Below are positions 8,599 to 16,559 of a stretch of 64,000 nucleotides of DNA, piece by piece (position 1 is the first letter of the stretch; each line of letters starts with the position of its first letter). The stretch lies in contig NZ_RQFG01000019.1 of NCBI RefSeq assembly GCF_004769235.1, positions 930,001 to 994,000 of the forward strand, in the 5' to 3' direction. A program made the position numbers and the translations under genes. The notes beneath the pieces are model-generated. The model had not been told where the DNA came from and searched no databases. It saw nothing but the letters and a program-made list of their open reading frames with translations. This DNA is from Leptospira kanakyensis. Lineage in GTDB: Bacteria > Spirochaetota > Leptospiria > Leptospirales > Leptospiraceae.

Positions 8599-10656
8599 AT
8601 GAGCACCAAATATAACGAATCGCCATTTTTCTACAAAAGACGTCCCACGCGAGAAGTGATGGTGGGAGGTGTGGGAATTGGAGGGAAAAACCCAATCCGG
8701 ATCCAATCCATGATTACGTCTAACACAAGAGATACGGAAGCCAGTATCAAACAAATTTCAGATTTAGAAAAAGCTGGATCTGAAATTGTTCGCCTAACAG
8801 TACCAAGCCAAGCAGATGCGGACAACCTACCAAACATCCGTCAAAGAATGAAAGAATTGGGGCTAAAAGTGCCATTGGTGGCAGACATACATTTCACTCC
8901 ACAAGTTGCCTTAAAATGTGTGGAATGGGTTGAGAAGGTGCGAATCAATCCAGGTAACTTTGCTGACAAAAAAAAATTTGAAATCATCGAATACACAGAC
9001 AAAGACTACAGCGAAGAGTTAGAAAGAATAGAAGAAGTATTCACTCCCCTTGTCCTTAGGGCCAAAGAACTGGGTGTGGCCATGCGAATTGGAACCAACC
9101 ACGGAAGCCTTTCCGACCGAATCATGAATCGGTTCGGCGACACTCCCCTCGGGATGGTAGAATCGGCCTTGGAGTTTATTCGCATCGCAGAAAGAAACTC
9201 CTACCAAGACATTGTTGTTTCGATGAAGGCTTCCAATCCACAAGTGATGATCCAAGCCTATCGAATGTTAGTTTCTCGTTTTTATGATTTAGGAATGGAT
9301 TATCCCTTACACTTAGGTGTGACTGAGGCTGGGGATGGAAAAGATGGAAGGATTAAATCAGCCATTGGAATTGGAAGTTTGTTAGAAGATGGCCTTGGAG
9401 ATACCATTCGTGTATCTCTTACAGAAGATGCCATTTATGAAATTCCTGTCGCAAAAGAGTTAGTTAGGAAGTACAATGAAAGTTTTTTAAATGAACTGAG
9501 TCATACATCTACTTCCACAAATGTTAATGCCAGACCAGAGGCCTCAGTTTCTCAAAACAGAGAAACCATCTATACAGAATTTCGTGATCCCTTCCAATAC
9601 TCTAGGTTCTATTCCAAAGAATTAAGTTTGGGAGATACAAAACTTGGGGATTCGTCTCCTGTAAGGATAGAAATTAGTTTTCCATTTTTTGGATCCGAAT
9701 CCGCAGAAGAAGTTTTACACCTCATCCAAAGAGAAACCAAATCAGGCAGAATCCCTGAGATGATCCATTTTGAAATCCAATCGGAAATGGATTTATTGTC
9801 ACTGGGAACTATGGTTCGAAGAGGATCATTCCCTCTTCCAGTTTCAGTGGAATTATCCAAGGAACTCACCTACCAATATGATAGTTTGGCAGAAGACCTT
9901 TACCGGATCCATAAATGGGTGATCAACCCAAGTATTTTTTTTAAGGAATCAGAAGAGTCATGGGATGACCTTTTGGATTTTGTCACACGTTACGCAAAAG
10001 ACAAACGAAGTATCGAATGGAGTATCAACGCAAATGACATTCACTTTGTGGAAAAAATTGTAAGGGAATCCCAAAAGAGAAAAATTCAAAATTTAATTTT
10101 TTCTGTTAAAAACGGAGATTTACTCACCATACGAAAACTGGCTTTTCATTTGAGTGAATCGGATTATCCCATTGCCCTTGTCACTAAATCCGAAAACAAA
10201 GAACAACTTTTATATGAATCTTCGATCCAAGTCGGAGGGAGTTTACTCGATGGAATTGGAGATGTAGTGCGCCTTTCCTATGGTGATGGGGAACCAGAAG
10301 AATCCCTGCATTTAAGTTTTGATATTTTACAAGCCACAAGACTTCGCCTAACAAAGACAGAGTATATATCCTGCCCCTCTTGTGGCCGCACCATGTTTGA
10401 TTTACAATCCACAACAGCGATGATCAAAAAAATGACAGGCCACCTTAAAGGTGTGAAAATCGCAGTGATGGGCTGTATTGTGAATGGTCCGGGAGAGATG
10501 GCGGATGCTGATTTTGGATACGTGGGAGCCGGAATTGGTAAGGTTCATCTCTACAAAGGGAAAGAAATTGTCAAAAAAGGAGTGTCTGAGGTGGAAGCTG
10601 CCAACCAACTCATCGAACTCATTCGCGAAAATGGAATGTGGAGCGATCCAGAATAA
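8599..10656 (+). CDS. ispG: 4-hydroxy-3-methylbut-2-enyl diphosphate synthase (long, three-domain IspG)
   Basis: A 685-residue IspG/GcpE, the penultimate step of the MEP isoprenoid pathway. The N-terminal TIM barrel begins PIRIQSMITSNTRDTEAS and contains RINPGNFADKKKF. The C-terminal 4Fe-4S domain has Cys592 and Cys595 (SCPSCGRT), Cys626 and Glu633 (GCIVNGPGE). About 280 residues lie between these domains, far more than in the ~370-residue E. coli enzyme; this matches the long form with an inserted TIM-like domain known in plants, Chlamydia and Leptospira. The start ATG lacks a clear ribosome site. The gene stands alone, divergent from the mutY block. Confidence 0.95.
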   Translation: MSTKYNESPFFYKRRPTREVMVGGVGIGGKNPIRIQSMITSNTRDTEASIKQISDLEKAGSEIVRLTVPSQADADNLPNIRQRMKELGLKVPLVADIHFTPQVALKCVEWVEKVRINPGNFADKKKFEIIEYTDKDYSEELERIEEVFTPLVLRAKELGVAMRIGTNHGSLSDRIMNRFGDTPLGMVESALEFIRIAERNSYQDIVVSMKASNPQVMIQAYRMLVSRFYDLGMDYPLHLGVTEAGDGKDGRIKSAIGIGSLLEDGLGDTIRVSLTEDAIYEIPVAKELVRKYNESFLNELSHTSTSTNVNARPEASVSQNRETIYTEFRDPFQYSRFYSKELSLGDTKLGDSSPVRIEISFPFFGSESAEEVLHLIQRETKSGRIPEMIHFEIQSEMDLLSLGTMVRRGSFPLPVSVELSKELTYQYDSLAEDLYRIHKWVINPSIFFKESEESWDDLLDFVTRYAKDKRSIEWSINANDIHFVEKIVRESQKRKIQNLIFSVKNGDLLTIRKLAFHLSESDYPIALVTKSENKEQLLYESSIQVGGSLLDGIGDVVRLSYGDGEPEESLHLSFDILQATRLRLTKTEYISCPSCGRTMFDLQSTTAMIKKMTGHLKGVKIAVMGCIVNGPGEMADADFGYVGAGIGKVHLYKGKEIVKKGVSEVEAANQLIELIRENGMWSDPE

Positions 10657-10672
10657 AAAGTAGTTCCCCTCT

Positions 10673-10704
10673 TTCCACGGATGTGAACCATTTCCTCCGT
10701 GGAA
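10673..10704 (+). other. Stem-loop overlapping the start of the DUF2339 gene
   Basis: TTCCACGGA (10673-10681) and TCCGTGGAA (10696-10704) form a perfect 9-bp stem with a 14-base loop between ispG and the next gene. No U-tract follows, so it is not a normal terminator on this strand. The putative GTG start (10699) of the DUF2339 gene lies inside the right arm, so the structure could damp its translation or protect the ispG mRNA end (inference). Confidence 0.5.
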
Positions 10705-12387
10705 GAAAAAGAAACCCAAGAGATCCTCACAAGGATCCAGACTATGGAGAGGGAACTTTCTTTTTTAAAAGAAAGAGTTTTAACCCTATCGAGCCCTAAA
10801 ACTGCTCAGAAACAAGTTACCCCTCCGGTTCCAAAACCAATTCCCATCGAAACGAACCAAACAGAAGTTTCATTACAAGATGGCCCCAATTGGTTTGTAG
10901 AATGGATCGGCGAAAACCTATTTGTTAAGTTAGGAGTGTTTTCCTTACTACTTGCCTCTATCTGGTTTTTCTATTTAGCCATCGAAGAATATTGGATCAA
11001 TGAATCGGTTCGTATTTGGATCGGGCTCGTATCGGCAATTCCCATTTTACTCTATGGATACCGCGTAAGAAATACAAGACCGTATCTTTCTCCCAGTCTT
11101 ATGGGACTTGGGATTGCTGTTTTGTTTTCTGCCTATTATTCGGGATATCTATGGTATGATTTGTATTCCACAGAAGTATGTTTTGTTGGACTCCTCATCA
11201 TCAGTTTAACTACGGTAGCCATCGCACATGCACAAAAAAGCGAAGTTTTGTTTGGATTTGCATCGCTAGGTGCTTTCCTTGTTCCCCTACTTCTTTCTAC
11301 GGGCCAAAACTCTTATCCATTTTTATTCACCTATTTACTCCTTTGGAATGTATTATTCTTTTGGGTGAGAAAAAATACAGGTTGGAAAGTAATCCCACTC
11401 ATTTTACTTGCAGCAAACCACCTAATTTTTGTTGGATGGGCAAATGACAACTTAGTGGATGCAAAACCATTTTTCCCTATTGTTTTTCAACTAGGTGTTT
11501 TTGTTTTATTTTTACTAAGAGAATTCCAAACACTAGAAACAACCAAATCCAAAGAACCAATCCTTACCTTAGTCACAATTGGCTTTACAGTGGGACTTGG
11601 ATTTGTTCAGTCTTTTTGGGTTTTTTCCGTTTTTTATCCAGTGGCCAAACCATTTCTACTCAGCTTAATCCTAATTCTATTTTATGGATTGTATGAACGT
11701 TCCATTCGAAAAACAGAACTCAACATTGAGAAGAAAAAAATCTACGACTTGATTGGGCTTTTTGGTCTCCCCTTTATCGTAAGTCTAATCGTCATTGGAA
11801 CTACAGGAAAACTATTAGCGTTTAGCCTTATCAGTTTTGCCTTTCTCGTAACTGTTGCCTCAACCTATTCCAAACAACTTTATATGTATTTTGCAGCATT
11901 TCCAGTTTGGTTCTTTGCGCTCTTTTATGTTTTTGCATTCACATATCGGTCTCAGAATGAAATCCCTTTTCTCAATGGGAGATTTTTGGTGTTTGCAACA
12001 GGATCGGTGTATCTATTACTTTCCTATCTCTATAGCAGAAAGTTTTCTGAGTTATCCAAACTCTTTTTATATGCTGCCTATCCGTATTGGTTACTCGGAA
12101 CCTTCGTTGAGATTTATCTCGGATTTCCTGAAGAAAAGAAATTATTCCTATATACTCTTAGTTTGATTGTTTATGGGTTAGTTGCTTTAACGGTCGGATT
12201 CCTAAAGAGAATCCAACCACTCAAAATCGTTGGATTTGGATCCCTAGCTCTTGTGATTATCAAATTCTATTTATATGATTTCTGGAATTTGAGTTTAGGA
12301 TATAGAATCCTCGCAGGTTTATTCTTAGGTATTACGCTCATCGTAACAGGAACATTATACAATCATTTCAAAAAGGAAACAAAATGA
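10699..12387 (+). CDS. DUF2339-type polytopic membrane protein
   Basis: A 562-residue protein. An N-terminal coiled coil (about residues 8-32) and a Pro/Gln-rich linker precede the conserved entry WFVEWIGENLFVKLGVF, followed by about a dozen or more transmembrane segments to the C-terminus. This layout fits the DUF2339 family of unknown function. The start is either GTG 10699, which keeps the coiled coil whole but is buried in a hairpin, or ATG 10744, which has AAGGA about ten bases upstream. Its last codons overlap the next gene by four bases (ATGA), and a DUF2339/DUF3999 pair is a recurring gene neighbourhood. Confidence 0.75.
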   Translation: MEEKETQEILTRIQTMERELSFLKERVLTLSSPKTAQKQVTPPVPKPIPIETNQTEVSLQDGPNWFVEWIGENLFVKLGVFSLLLASIWFFYLAIEEYWINESVRIWIGLVSAIPILLYGYRVRNTRPYLSPSLMGLGIAVLFSAYYSGYLWYDLYSTEVCFVGLLIISLTTVAIAHAQKSEVLFGFASLGAFLVPLLLSTGQNSYPFLFTYLLLWNVLFFWVRKNTGWKVIPLILLAANHLIFVGWANDNLVDAKPFFPIVFQLGVFVLFLLREFQTLETTKSKEPILTLVTIGFTVGLGFVQSFWVFSVFYPVAKPFLLSLILILFYGLYERSIRKTELNIEKKKIYDLIGLFGLPFIVSLIVIGTTGKLLAFSLISFAFLVTVASTYSKQLYMYFAAFPVWFFALFYVFAFTYRSQNEIPFLNGRFLVFATGSVYLLLSYLYSRKFSELSKLFLYAAYPYWLLGTFVEIYLGFPEEKKLFLYTLSLIVYGLVALTVGFLKRIQPLKIVGFGSLALVIIKFYLYDFWNLSLGYRILAGLFLGITLIVTGTLYNHFKKETK

Positions 12388-13625
12388 AGACAAAGTATTT
12401 ACTCCCTATTTTATTTATTAGTGTTATAAGTTCAGAAGTAGTGAGCCGTCCACTCGCGGTTCAAAATTTTAAATACAAAAAGGATTTAAAAATCTCAGGA
12501 AACCTTTCTCCTAACGGAGTAGTCAAACTCACCTTAGATGAAGATGTTTATAAACATTCATTTTATGGAGACCTTCGAGTCACTCACAATGGAGAAATAA
12601 TTCCTTACCACATTCAAAATGCAGAGGAAATTTCAAAAAATACCGAAAAAGTAAAACCGGAACTTTTATTTTCCAAAAAAGATGAGATGGAAATCTATGT
12701 TTTGGAACTTCCCAAACTACCAGAAGGGATGAATTACACAAAACTTTCTGTTACAAATTCTTATGATTACGAAACGTCAGTTACACTCAAGTTAGGTGAT
12801 AATCCTGACCAATTTTTGGACTCCAAATCAGTTTTCCTATATAAATACGGAAACCAGTCTACCAGCGAAATTGATTTAGGTGGAACAAAACATAGATTTG
12901 TTCGATTGGAAGCAGAACCAGGCTCTGACTTAAGATTCCCATCTGCTTTCCGAGCCAAACAAAACAAAAACTTATATTGGGAAAAGTCACATTCAGTAAC
13001 AAATCCAGAACTGGCAGAAAACCTTTGTAAGTTTTCTTTCGCCAATGAAGGACAGTCAGCATTTCAAATTTTAAAATTAGAATTTGAAGAAGGGAACTGG
13101 GAACGTCAGGTGACAGTTCGCGGGAAAGTCGACAAAAAGGAATGGGAAACTGTATTTGAAGGAACTGTAAGCCACAACAAAGGCGAAGGTGTTTATAGTG
13201 AAATTCCACTTTCCAAAACCATCAGTAGAGAATTCGAAATTCAAATCTATGACGGTGAAAACGAAACATTACATCTAAAAAATGTAATCACCGTACAACC
13301 ATTAGAAGAAATTTATTTTTTTGCAAACCAGGAAGGTTCAAAAGATGGATATGCCCTTTACTATGGGAACCCATACCAATGGCCGGGCAACTTTGATCCT
13401 TACTCCTATCCATCAGGAGATGAGATTAAAAACAATGATCCAAAAACTGCCACTCTATTACAAGAAACAGAAAACCCTGATTTTAGTTTTAGTTTACTTT
13501 ATCCGCCAATTTCGGGTTACATTGCCACTGGATTCTTTTACTTAGGGGTTGCCGCTTTATTATTTCTTTTGTTTTCGATTTTAAAAACAAAACGTTCTGT
13601 TCTTACGGAATCAGAATCGAACTAA
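12384..13625 (+). CDS. DUF3999-like exported, membrane-anchored protein
   Basis: A 413-residue protein with an N-terminal signal peptide (about residues 1-22), a large beta-rich extracytoplasmic region, and one C-terminal transmembrane helix (about 378-400) with a short basic tail. It is translationally coupled (ATGA) to the DUF2339 gene. The domain order and the partner suggest the DUF3999 family, whose members accompany DUF2339 proteins; the family call rests partly on this context. The two probably form one envelope complex of unknown function. Confidence 0.62.
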   Translation: MKTKYLLPILFISVISSEVVSRPLAVQNFKYKKDLKISGNLSPNGVVKLTLDEDVYKHSFYGDLRVTHNGEIIPYHIQNAEEISKNTEKVKPELLFSKKDEMEIYVLELPKLPEGMNYTKLSVTNSYDYETSVTLKLGDNPDQFLDSKSVFLYKYGNQSTSEIDLGGTKHRFVRLEAEPGSDLRFPSAFRAKQNKNLYWEKSHSVTNPELAENLCKFSFANEGQSAFQILKLEFEEGNWERQVTVRGKVDKKEWETVFEGTVSHNKGEGVYSEIPLSKTISREFEIQIYDGENETLHLKNVITVQPLEEIYFFANQEGSKDGYALYYGNPYQWPGNFDPYSYPSGDEIKNNDPKTATLLQETENPDFSFSLLYPPISGYIATGFFYLGVAALLFLLFSILKTKRSVLTESESN

Positions 13626-13635
13626 AAACAAAATT

Positions 13636-13675
13636 CCATCTATCTCACAAAGTATTTTTTTTGAGAGATAGATGG
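13636..13675 (-). terminator. Intrinsic terminator for the tetR-alkB operon
   Basis: An 11-bp perfect stem, CCATCTATCTC (13636-13646) and GAGATAGATGG (13665-13675), lies between convergent genes. Read on the minus strand it is followed by a U-rich tail (AATTTTGTTTTT), suiting termination of alkB. On the plus strand the tail is poor, so it is less likely to stop the DUF3999 transcript. Confidence 0.72.
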
Positions 13676-13718
13676 TTCCTGAAATTAACGTTCGTAACAA
13701 TAGTTACTAATTCATACT

Positions 13719-14807
13719 TTATGGTGTAATTTTTTGATTTTTTTCCCAAGATTCCAAAATAGGATTCATCATCCGAAACCAGATCGGTGGCAACAGAGCA
13801 ATCAAAATCATCAATTCATAACCAAAAGGCAATTGTGGAGCTTCTTCATAATGACGGAGTGCTTGGTATCTGCGACCCGCATTGGCATGATGATCAGAAT
13901 GCCTCTGTAATTGAAACAAAAGAGCATTCGAAACAAAATAATTTTGATTCCAAGAATGAACTGGTAAAACTCTCTCAAATTTACCTCCATTCACTTCTTT
14001 TCGCATTAAACCATAATGTTCAATGTAATTTGTCATTTCCAAAAGAGAAAAAGCAACAAATGACTGTAACAATAAAAAACCAAGAACTTCAAAAGGAATT
14101 TCTCCTCCACTTAGTATGGTTCCAAAGATTACCATACTAACTAAAAAAAGAATTGTGATAATTGAATACCAAATCATCTCATTTCGATAATGCAAAACAT
14201 TAAGCCCTAACTTAGATAATCGTTTTTTCTCGAGGTTCCAAGCAGATTTATACGCACCAATCACAGTTTGAGGATAAAACTGATAGAAGGATTGGTTCTT
14301 TTTAGAGGAAGCTGGATCATTCGGCGTTGATACATTGGTATGATGTCCCCGATTGTGTTCTATATAAAAATGCATATAACAAACTGTCATATAGATCATC
14401 TTTGCAAGAAATTGTTCATAACGATTGTTTTTATGACCAAGTTCATGACCAACAGTGATTCCAATCCCACCAGTGACAATTCCAACTGCAATGGCAAATA
14501 AAAAGAACTCCATAACTGAATGAGGATATAAAACAATTCTATATACTGACCAAATTACAAAAATTATCTGAACAAATGCCCAAACTTGCGTTAAATAACG
14601 AAAAAAAGGATCATTTTGTAAGTTCAGAAATTTTATTTCAGGAGGATTGGAATCATCTTTTCCAACAATTAAATCTAATACAGGTAAAACTATAAAAACG
14701 GTAAGAGGAACAATCAAATAAGTAACTCCCCCAAAACTTTCAGCCAAAACTACTAACAAAGGTAATACGTAACATAGTAAAAAACTAAATCGTTTGGTAA
14801 GAGTCAT
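13719..14807 (-). CDS. alkB: Alkane 1-monooxygenase (AlkB family)
   Basis: A 362-residue integral-membrane di-iron hydroxylase. Seen: His boxes HELGH (121-125), HNRGHH (151-156) and QRHSDHH (301-307), plus the AlkB-specific NYIEHYGL (His264) that separates alkane hydroxylases from fatty-acid desaturases and xylene monooxygenases. About six hydrophobic segments surround the boxes. It would oxidise the terminal carbon of medium-chain alkanes with rubredoxin as electron donor; no rubredoxin gene is in the window. ATG 14807 has AAGGAG at the right spacing, overlapping the tetR stop region. Co-transcription with a TetR regulator suggests induction by alkanes or fatty acids. Confidence 0.9.
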   Translation of the reverse strand: MTLTKRFSFLLCYVLPLLVVLAESFGGVTYLIVPLTVFIVLPVLDLIVGKDDSNPPEIKFLNLQNDPFFRYLTQVWAFVQIIFVIWSVYRIVLYPHSVMEFFLFAIAVGIVTGGIGITVGHELGHKNNRYEQFLAKMIYMTVCYMHFYIEHNRGHHTNVSTPNDPASSKKNQSFYQFYPQTVIGAYKSAWNLEKKRLSKLGLNVLHYRNEMIWYSIITILFLVSMVIFGTILSGGEIPFEVLGFLLLQSFVAFSLLEMTNYIEHYGLMRKEVNGGKFERVLPVHSWNQNYFVSNALLFQLQRHSDHHANAGRRYQALRHYEEAPQLPFGYELMILIALLPPIWFRMMNPILESWEKNQKITP

Positions 14808-14817
14808 ACCTATCTCC

Positions 14818-15375
14818 TTATTTTTTGCTTTGGAATAATGCCATTAGGTTCCCCAAACCTTCAAATAGTTCAGGCCATTCTGTTTCCACAGTTGCTTTAT
14901 TTTTCAAAAACAAGGCACCTATAAAAAAAGATAAAAAAGCCTTCCCTGCCTTTACGTTTGTATCAGAAGGAAAAAATTGATCCAAAGCCGTTCGATACGA
15001 ATGAAAGGAATCTTCAACCAACTCTGCCAATTCATTGGATTCATTCAGTTGTCTCTTTACATCCACTGCGAGCAAAACCAAGTTCATAAAATGATCTTCC
15101 CTTTTCGCAACGAAATTCATGATATCTTCCAACCTGAATTGCGTTTCCGATAACTCTCGAATTTCCTTTTCATCAATGGCTACCAGTTGTTTCACCATCG
15201 ATTCGAAGAGAATCTCTTTCGTTGGAAAGTAATGGTAAAGCGTTCCGGTAGAAACACCTAATTCCTTGGACAATTCGCGCATCGAAACCGACGAGACACC
15301 TTTGGACACAAAAATCGGCATACACTTGGTTAAGAGCTCCACCCGATAGAGATCGTGATCGACTATCTTTGGCAC
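14818..15375 (-). CDS. TetR-family transcriptional regulator
   Basis: About 185 residues. The N-terminal helix-turn-helix shows the TetR pattern VSMRELSKELGVSTGTLYHYF followed by KEILFESM; the C-terminal ligand domain is divergent. GTG at 15375 is preferred because AAAGG ends nine bases upstream; GTG 15384 is possible but sits right against that ribosome site. The gene is upstream of alkB by ten bases and downstream of a perfect palindrome, so it very likely represses its own operon. The ligand is unknown. Confidence 0.9.
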   Translation of the reverse strand: MPKIVDHDLYRVELLTKCMPIFVSKGVSSVSMRELSKELGVSTGTLYHYFPTKEILFESMVKQLVAIDEKEIRELSETQFRLEDIMNFVAKREDHFMNLVLLAVDVKRQLNESNELAELVEDSFHSYRTALDQFFPSDTNVKAGKAFLSFFIGALFLKNKATVETEWPELFEGLGNLMALFQSKK

Positions 15376-15386
15376 AAGAGACACCC

Positions 15387-15418
15387 TTTATTTATATCGA
15401 ACGATTGATATAAATAAA
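15387..15418. promoter_or_regulatory. Palindromic operator of the tetR-alkB operon
   Basis: TTTATTTATATC (15387-15398) and GATATAAATAAA (15407-15418) are perfect inverted repeats of 12 bp around GAACGATT. They lie a few bases upstream of the TetR start, so a dimer (or pair of dimers) bound here would block transcription. An AT-rich promoter-like stretch (TTGAAA ... GTATAAG on the minus strand, around 15425-15455) lies just upstream. Confidence 0.75.
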
Positions 15419-15635
15419 TACTTATACCACAGTTTGTCCATTCTTTTTTCAAAGTCATACCATATTTCCCTAGTTCTTCTCTAATTTCCATAAAGACTTA
15501 GTTCTTTCCCTATCCTTTTTTCACTCAGATCTGTCAATTGCGGAAATAGCCCAGAACAGGATGGAAAAGTTAGAAAATTCGGGCTGAGAAATGAGGGCCT
15601 GAATCGTTTCCGGTAAGGACCTAAGTGCTCAAATT

Positions 15636-16045
15636 GTAAGTAAGGGAAAAAGGAAAGTGGATCACATTGGAAAGTCAGTTTCCAATGGCAGTGAGTTACT
15701 TTTGGGAGCGAGTTTCTTATTCGAGTCATTTTCTTTGGAAATCGGATTTCAAATGACTCTGACTTACTTTAGAAGGCCGGTTTCAAATTCTAACAAATTT
15801 CACACTACACGGGCTTATCTTGGAAGGTGGGGGTTACAGAATTACTGGATTTTCCTGCGAAACTGGCTTTCGAATGAAACTGACTTTCCTAGGAAGGTGA
15901 GTTTCATATTTCACAGATCTGAGAAAGAAAGTGACTTTCCAAATAGACCAACTCACAATCTTCTCTGGCTGCAAAAAGTAAGTGACTTACCTTTTCCCGT
16001 GCCTCATTTTTTTCCTAATCGCAAAATAGAAAGTCTAGGAACAGG
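15636..16045. repeat. Degenerate tandem array of about 24 palindromic 17-bp units
   Basis: The stretch is built from 17-bp steps whose first 13 bases follow the odd palindrome GAAAGTGACTTTC, with four variable AT-rich bases after it. Best units start at 15670, 15687, 15738, 15772, 15859, 15876, 15893, 15927 and 15978. For example 15927 is GAAAGTGACTTTC, 15978 is GTAAGTGACTTAC and 15738 is GAAATCGGATTTC. Phase is kept for the whole length except for two single-base insertions near 15840-15858. By hand count the central T (position 6), G (7) and late T (10) are each kept in about two thirds or more of units. It sits between the divergent tetR and DUF1499 genes. 15385-15635 otherwise holds only the operator and promoter region. 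Confidence 0.8.
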
Positions 16046-16068
16046 TTCTTAGCAAAGGAAAATTCCAA

Positions 16069-16518
16069 ATGATTCATAAAATTTCCGCATTAACCACTTC
16101 CGCCCTGCTCTTATTTCTAATTGGTTGCACAGGTACAAGACCAGACTACTTAGGAATCAAAGGAGAGAGATTAGCCGATTGCCCCAAAACACCAAACTGT
16201 ATCAGTAGCTTCGCGAACCCCACCGATAACGAACATTACCGGAGTTCCATCCCTTATAAAAAATCATTAGTGGAAGCAAATACGATTCTAAAAGTAAAAT
16301 TAGAACAAATGCCGAGAACCAAACTGATCAAAGTAGATCCGAATTATATTTATACTGAGTTTACTTCACTGATTATGCGTTATGTTGATGATGTGGAATT
16401 TTATTTTGATGAGAAAAATAAACTCCTTCACTTTCGGTCAGCGTCAAGATTAGGAAAATCCGATTTCGGAGTGAACCGAAAACGCATTGAGTTAGTGCTT
16501 AAGGATCTGGATATCTAA
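16069..16518 (+). CDS. DUF1499 lipoprotein
   Basis: A 149-residue protein with a lipoprotein signal (LIGC, Cys20) followed by the DUF1499 signature: CPKTPNCISS near residue 38, TEFTSLIMRYVDDVEFYF near 102, and HFRSASRLGKSDFGVNRKR near the end. The family is of unknown function. AAAGGAA lies nine bases before the ATG. It diverges from tetR across the 17-bp array and ends in an intrinsic terminator. Confidence 0.87.
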   Translation: MIHKISALTTSALLLFLIGCTGTRPDYLGIKGERLADCPKTPNCISSFANPTDNEHYRSSIPYKKSLVEANTILKVKLEQMPRTKLIKVDPNYIYTEFTSLIMRYVDDVEFYFDEKNKLLHFRSASRLGKSDFGVNRKRIELVLKDLDI

Positions 16519-16542
16519 GAAACAATTCTTTCTTAGATTTTC
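16513..16542 (+). terminator. Intrinsic terminator after the DUF1499 gene
   Basis: ATCTAAGAAA (16513-16522) pairs perfectly with TTTCTTAGAT (16529-16538) across a six-base loop, followed by TTTTCC. The stem contains the stop codon of the DUF1499 gene. Confidence 0.72.
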
Positions 16543-16559
16543 CAAATCCCTTCCTATTA

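Noticed and set aside
15636..16045. CRISPR array
   Set aside because: Units are 17 bp, degenerate and contiguous; there are no constant repeats of 24-40 bp with unique spacers, and no cas gene is present.
15657..16052. Annotated coding sequence of 131 aa
   Set aside because: The stretch is made of palindromic 17-bp units and the predicted protein has no recognisable features, so it is kept as a question in the findings and not listed as a gene.
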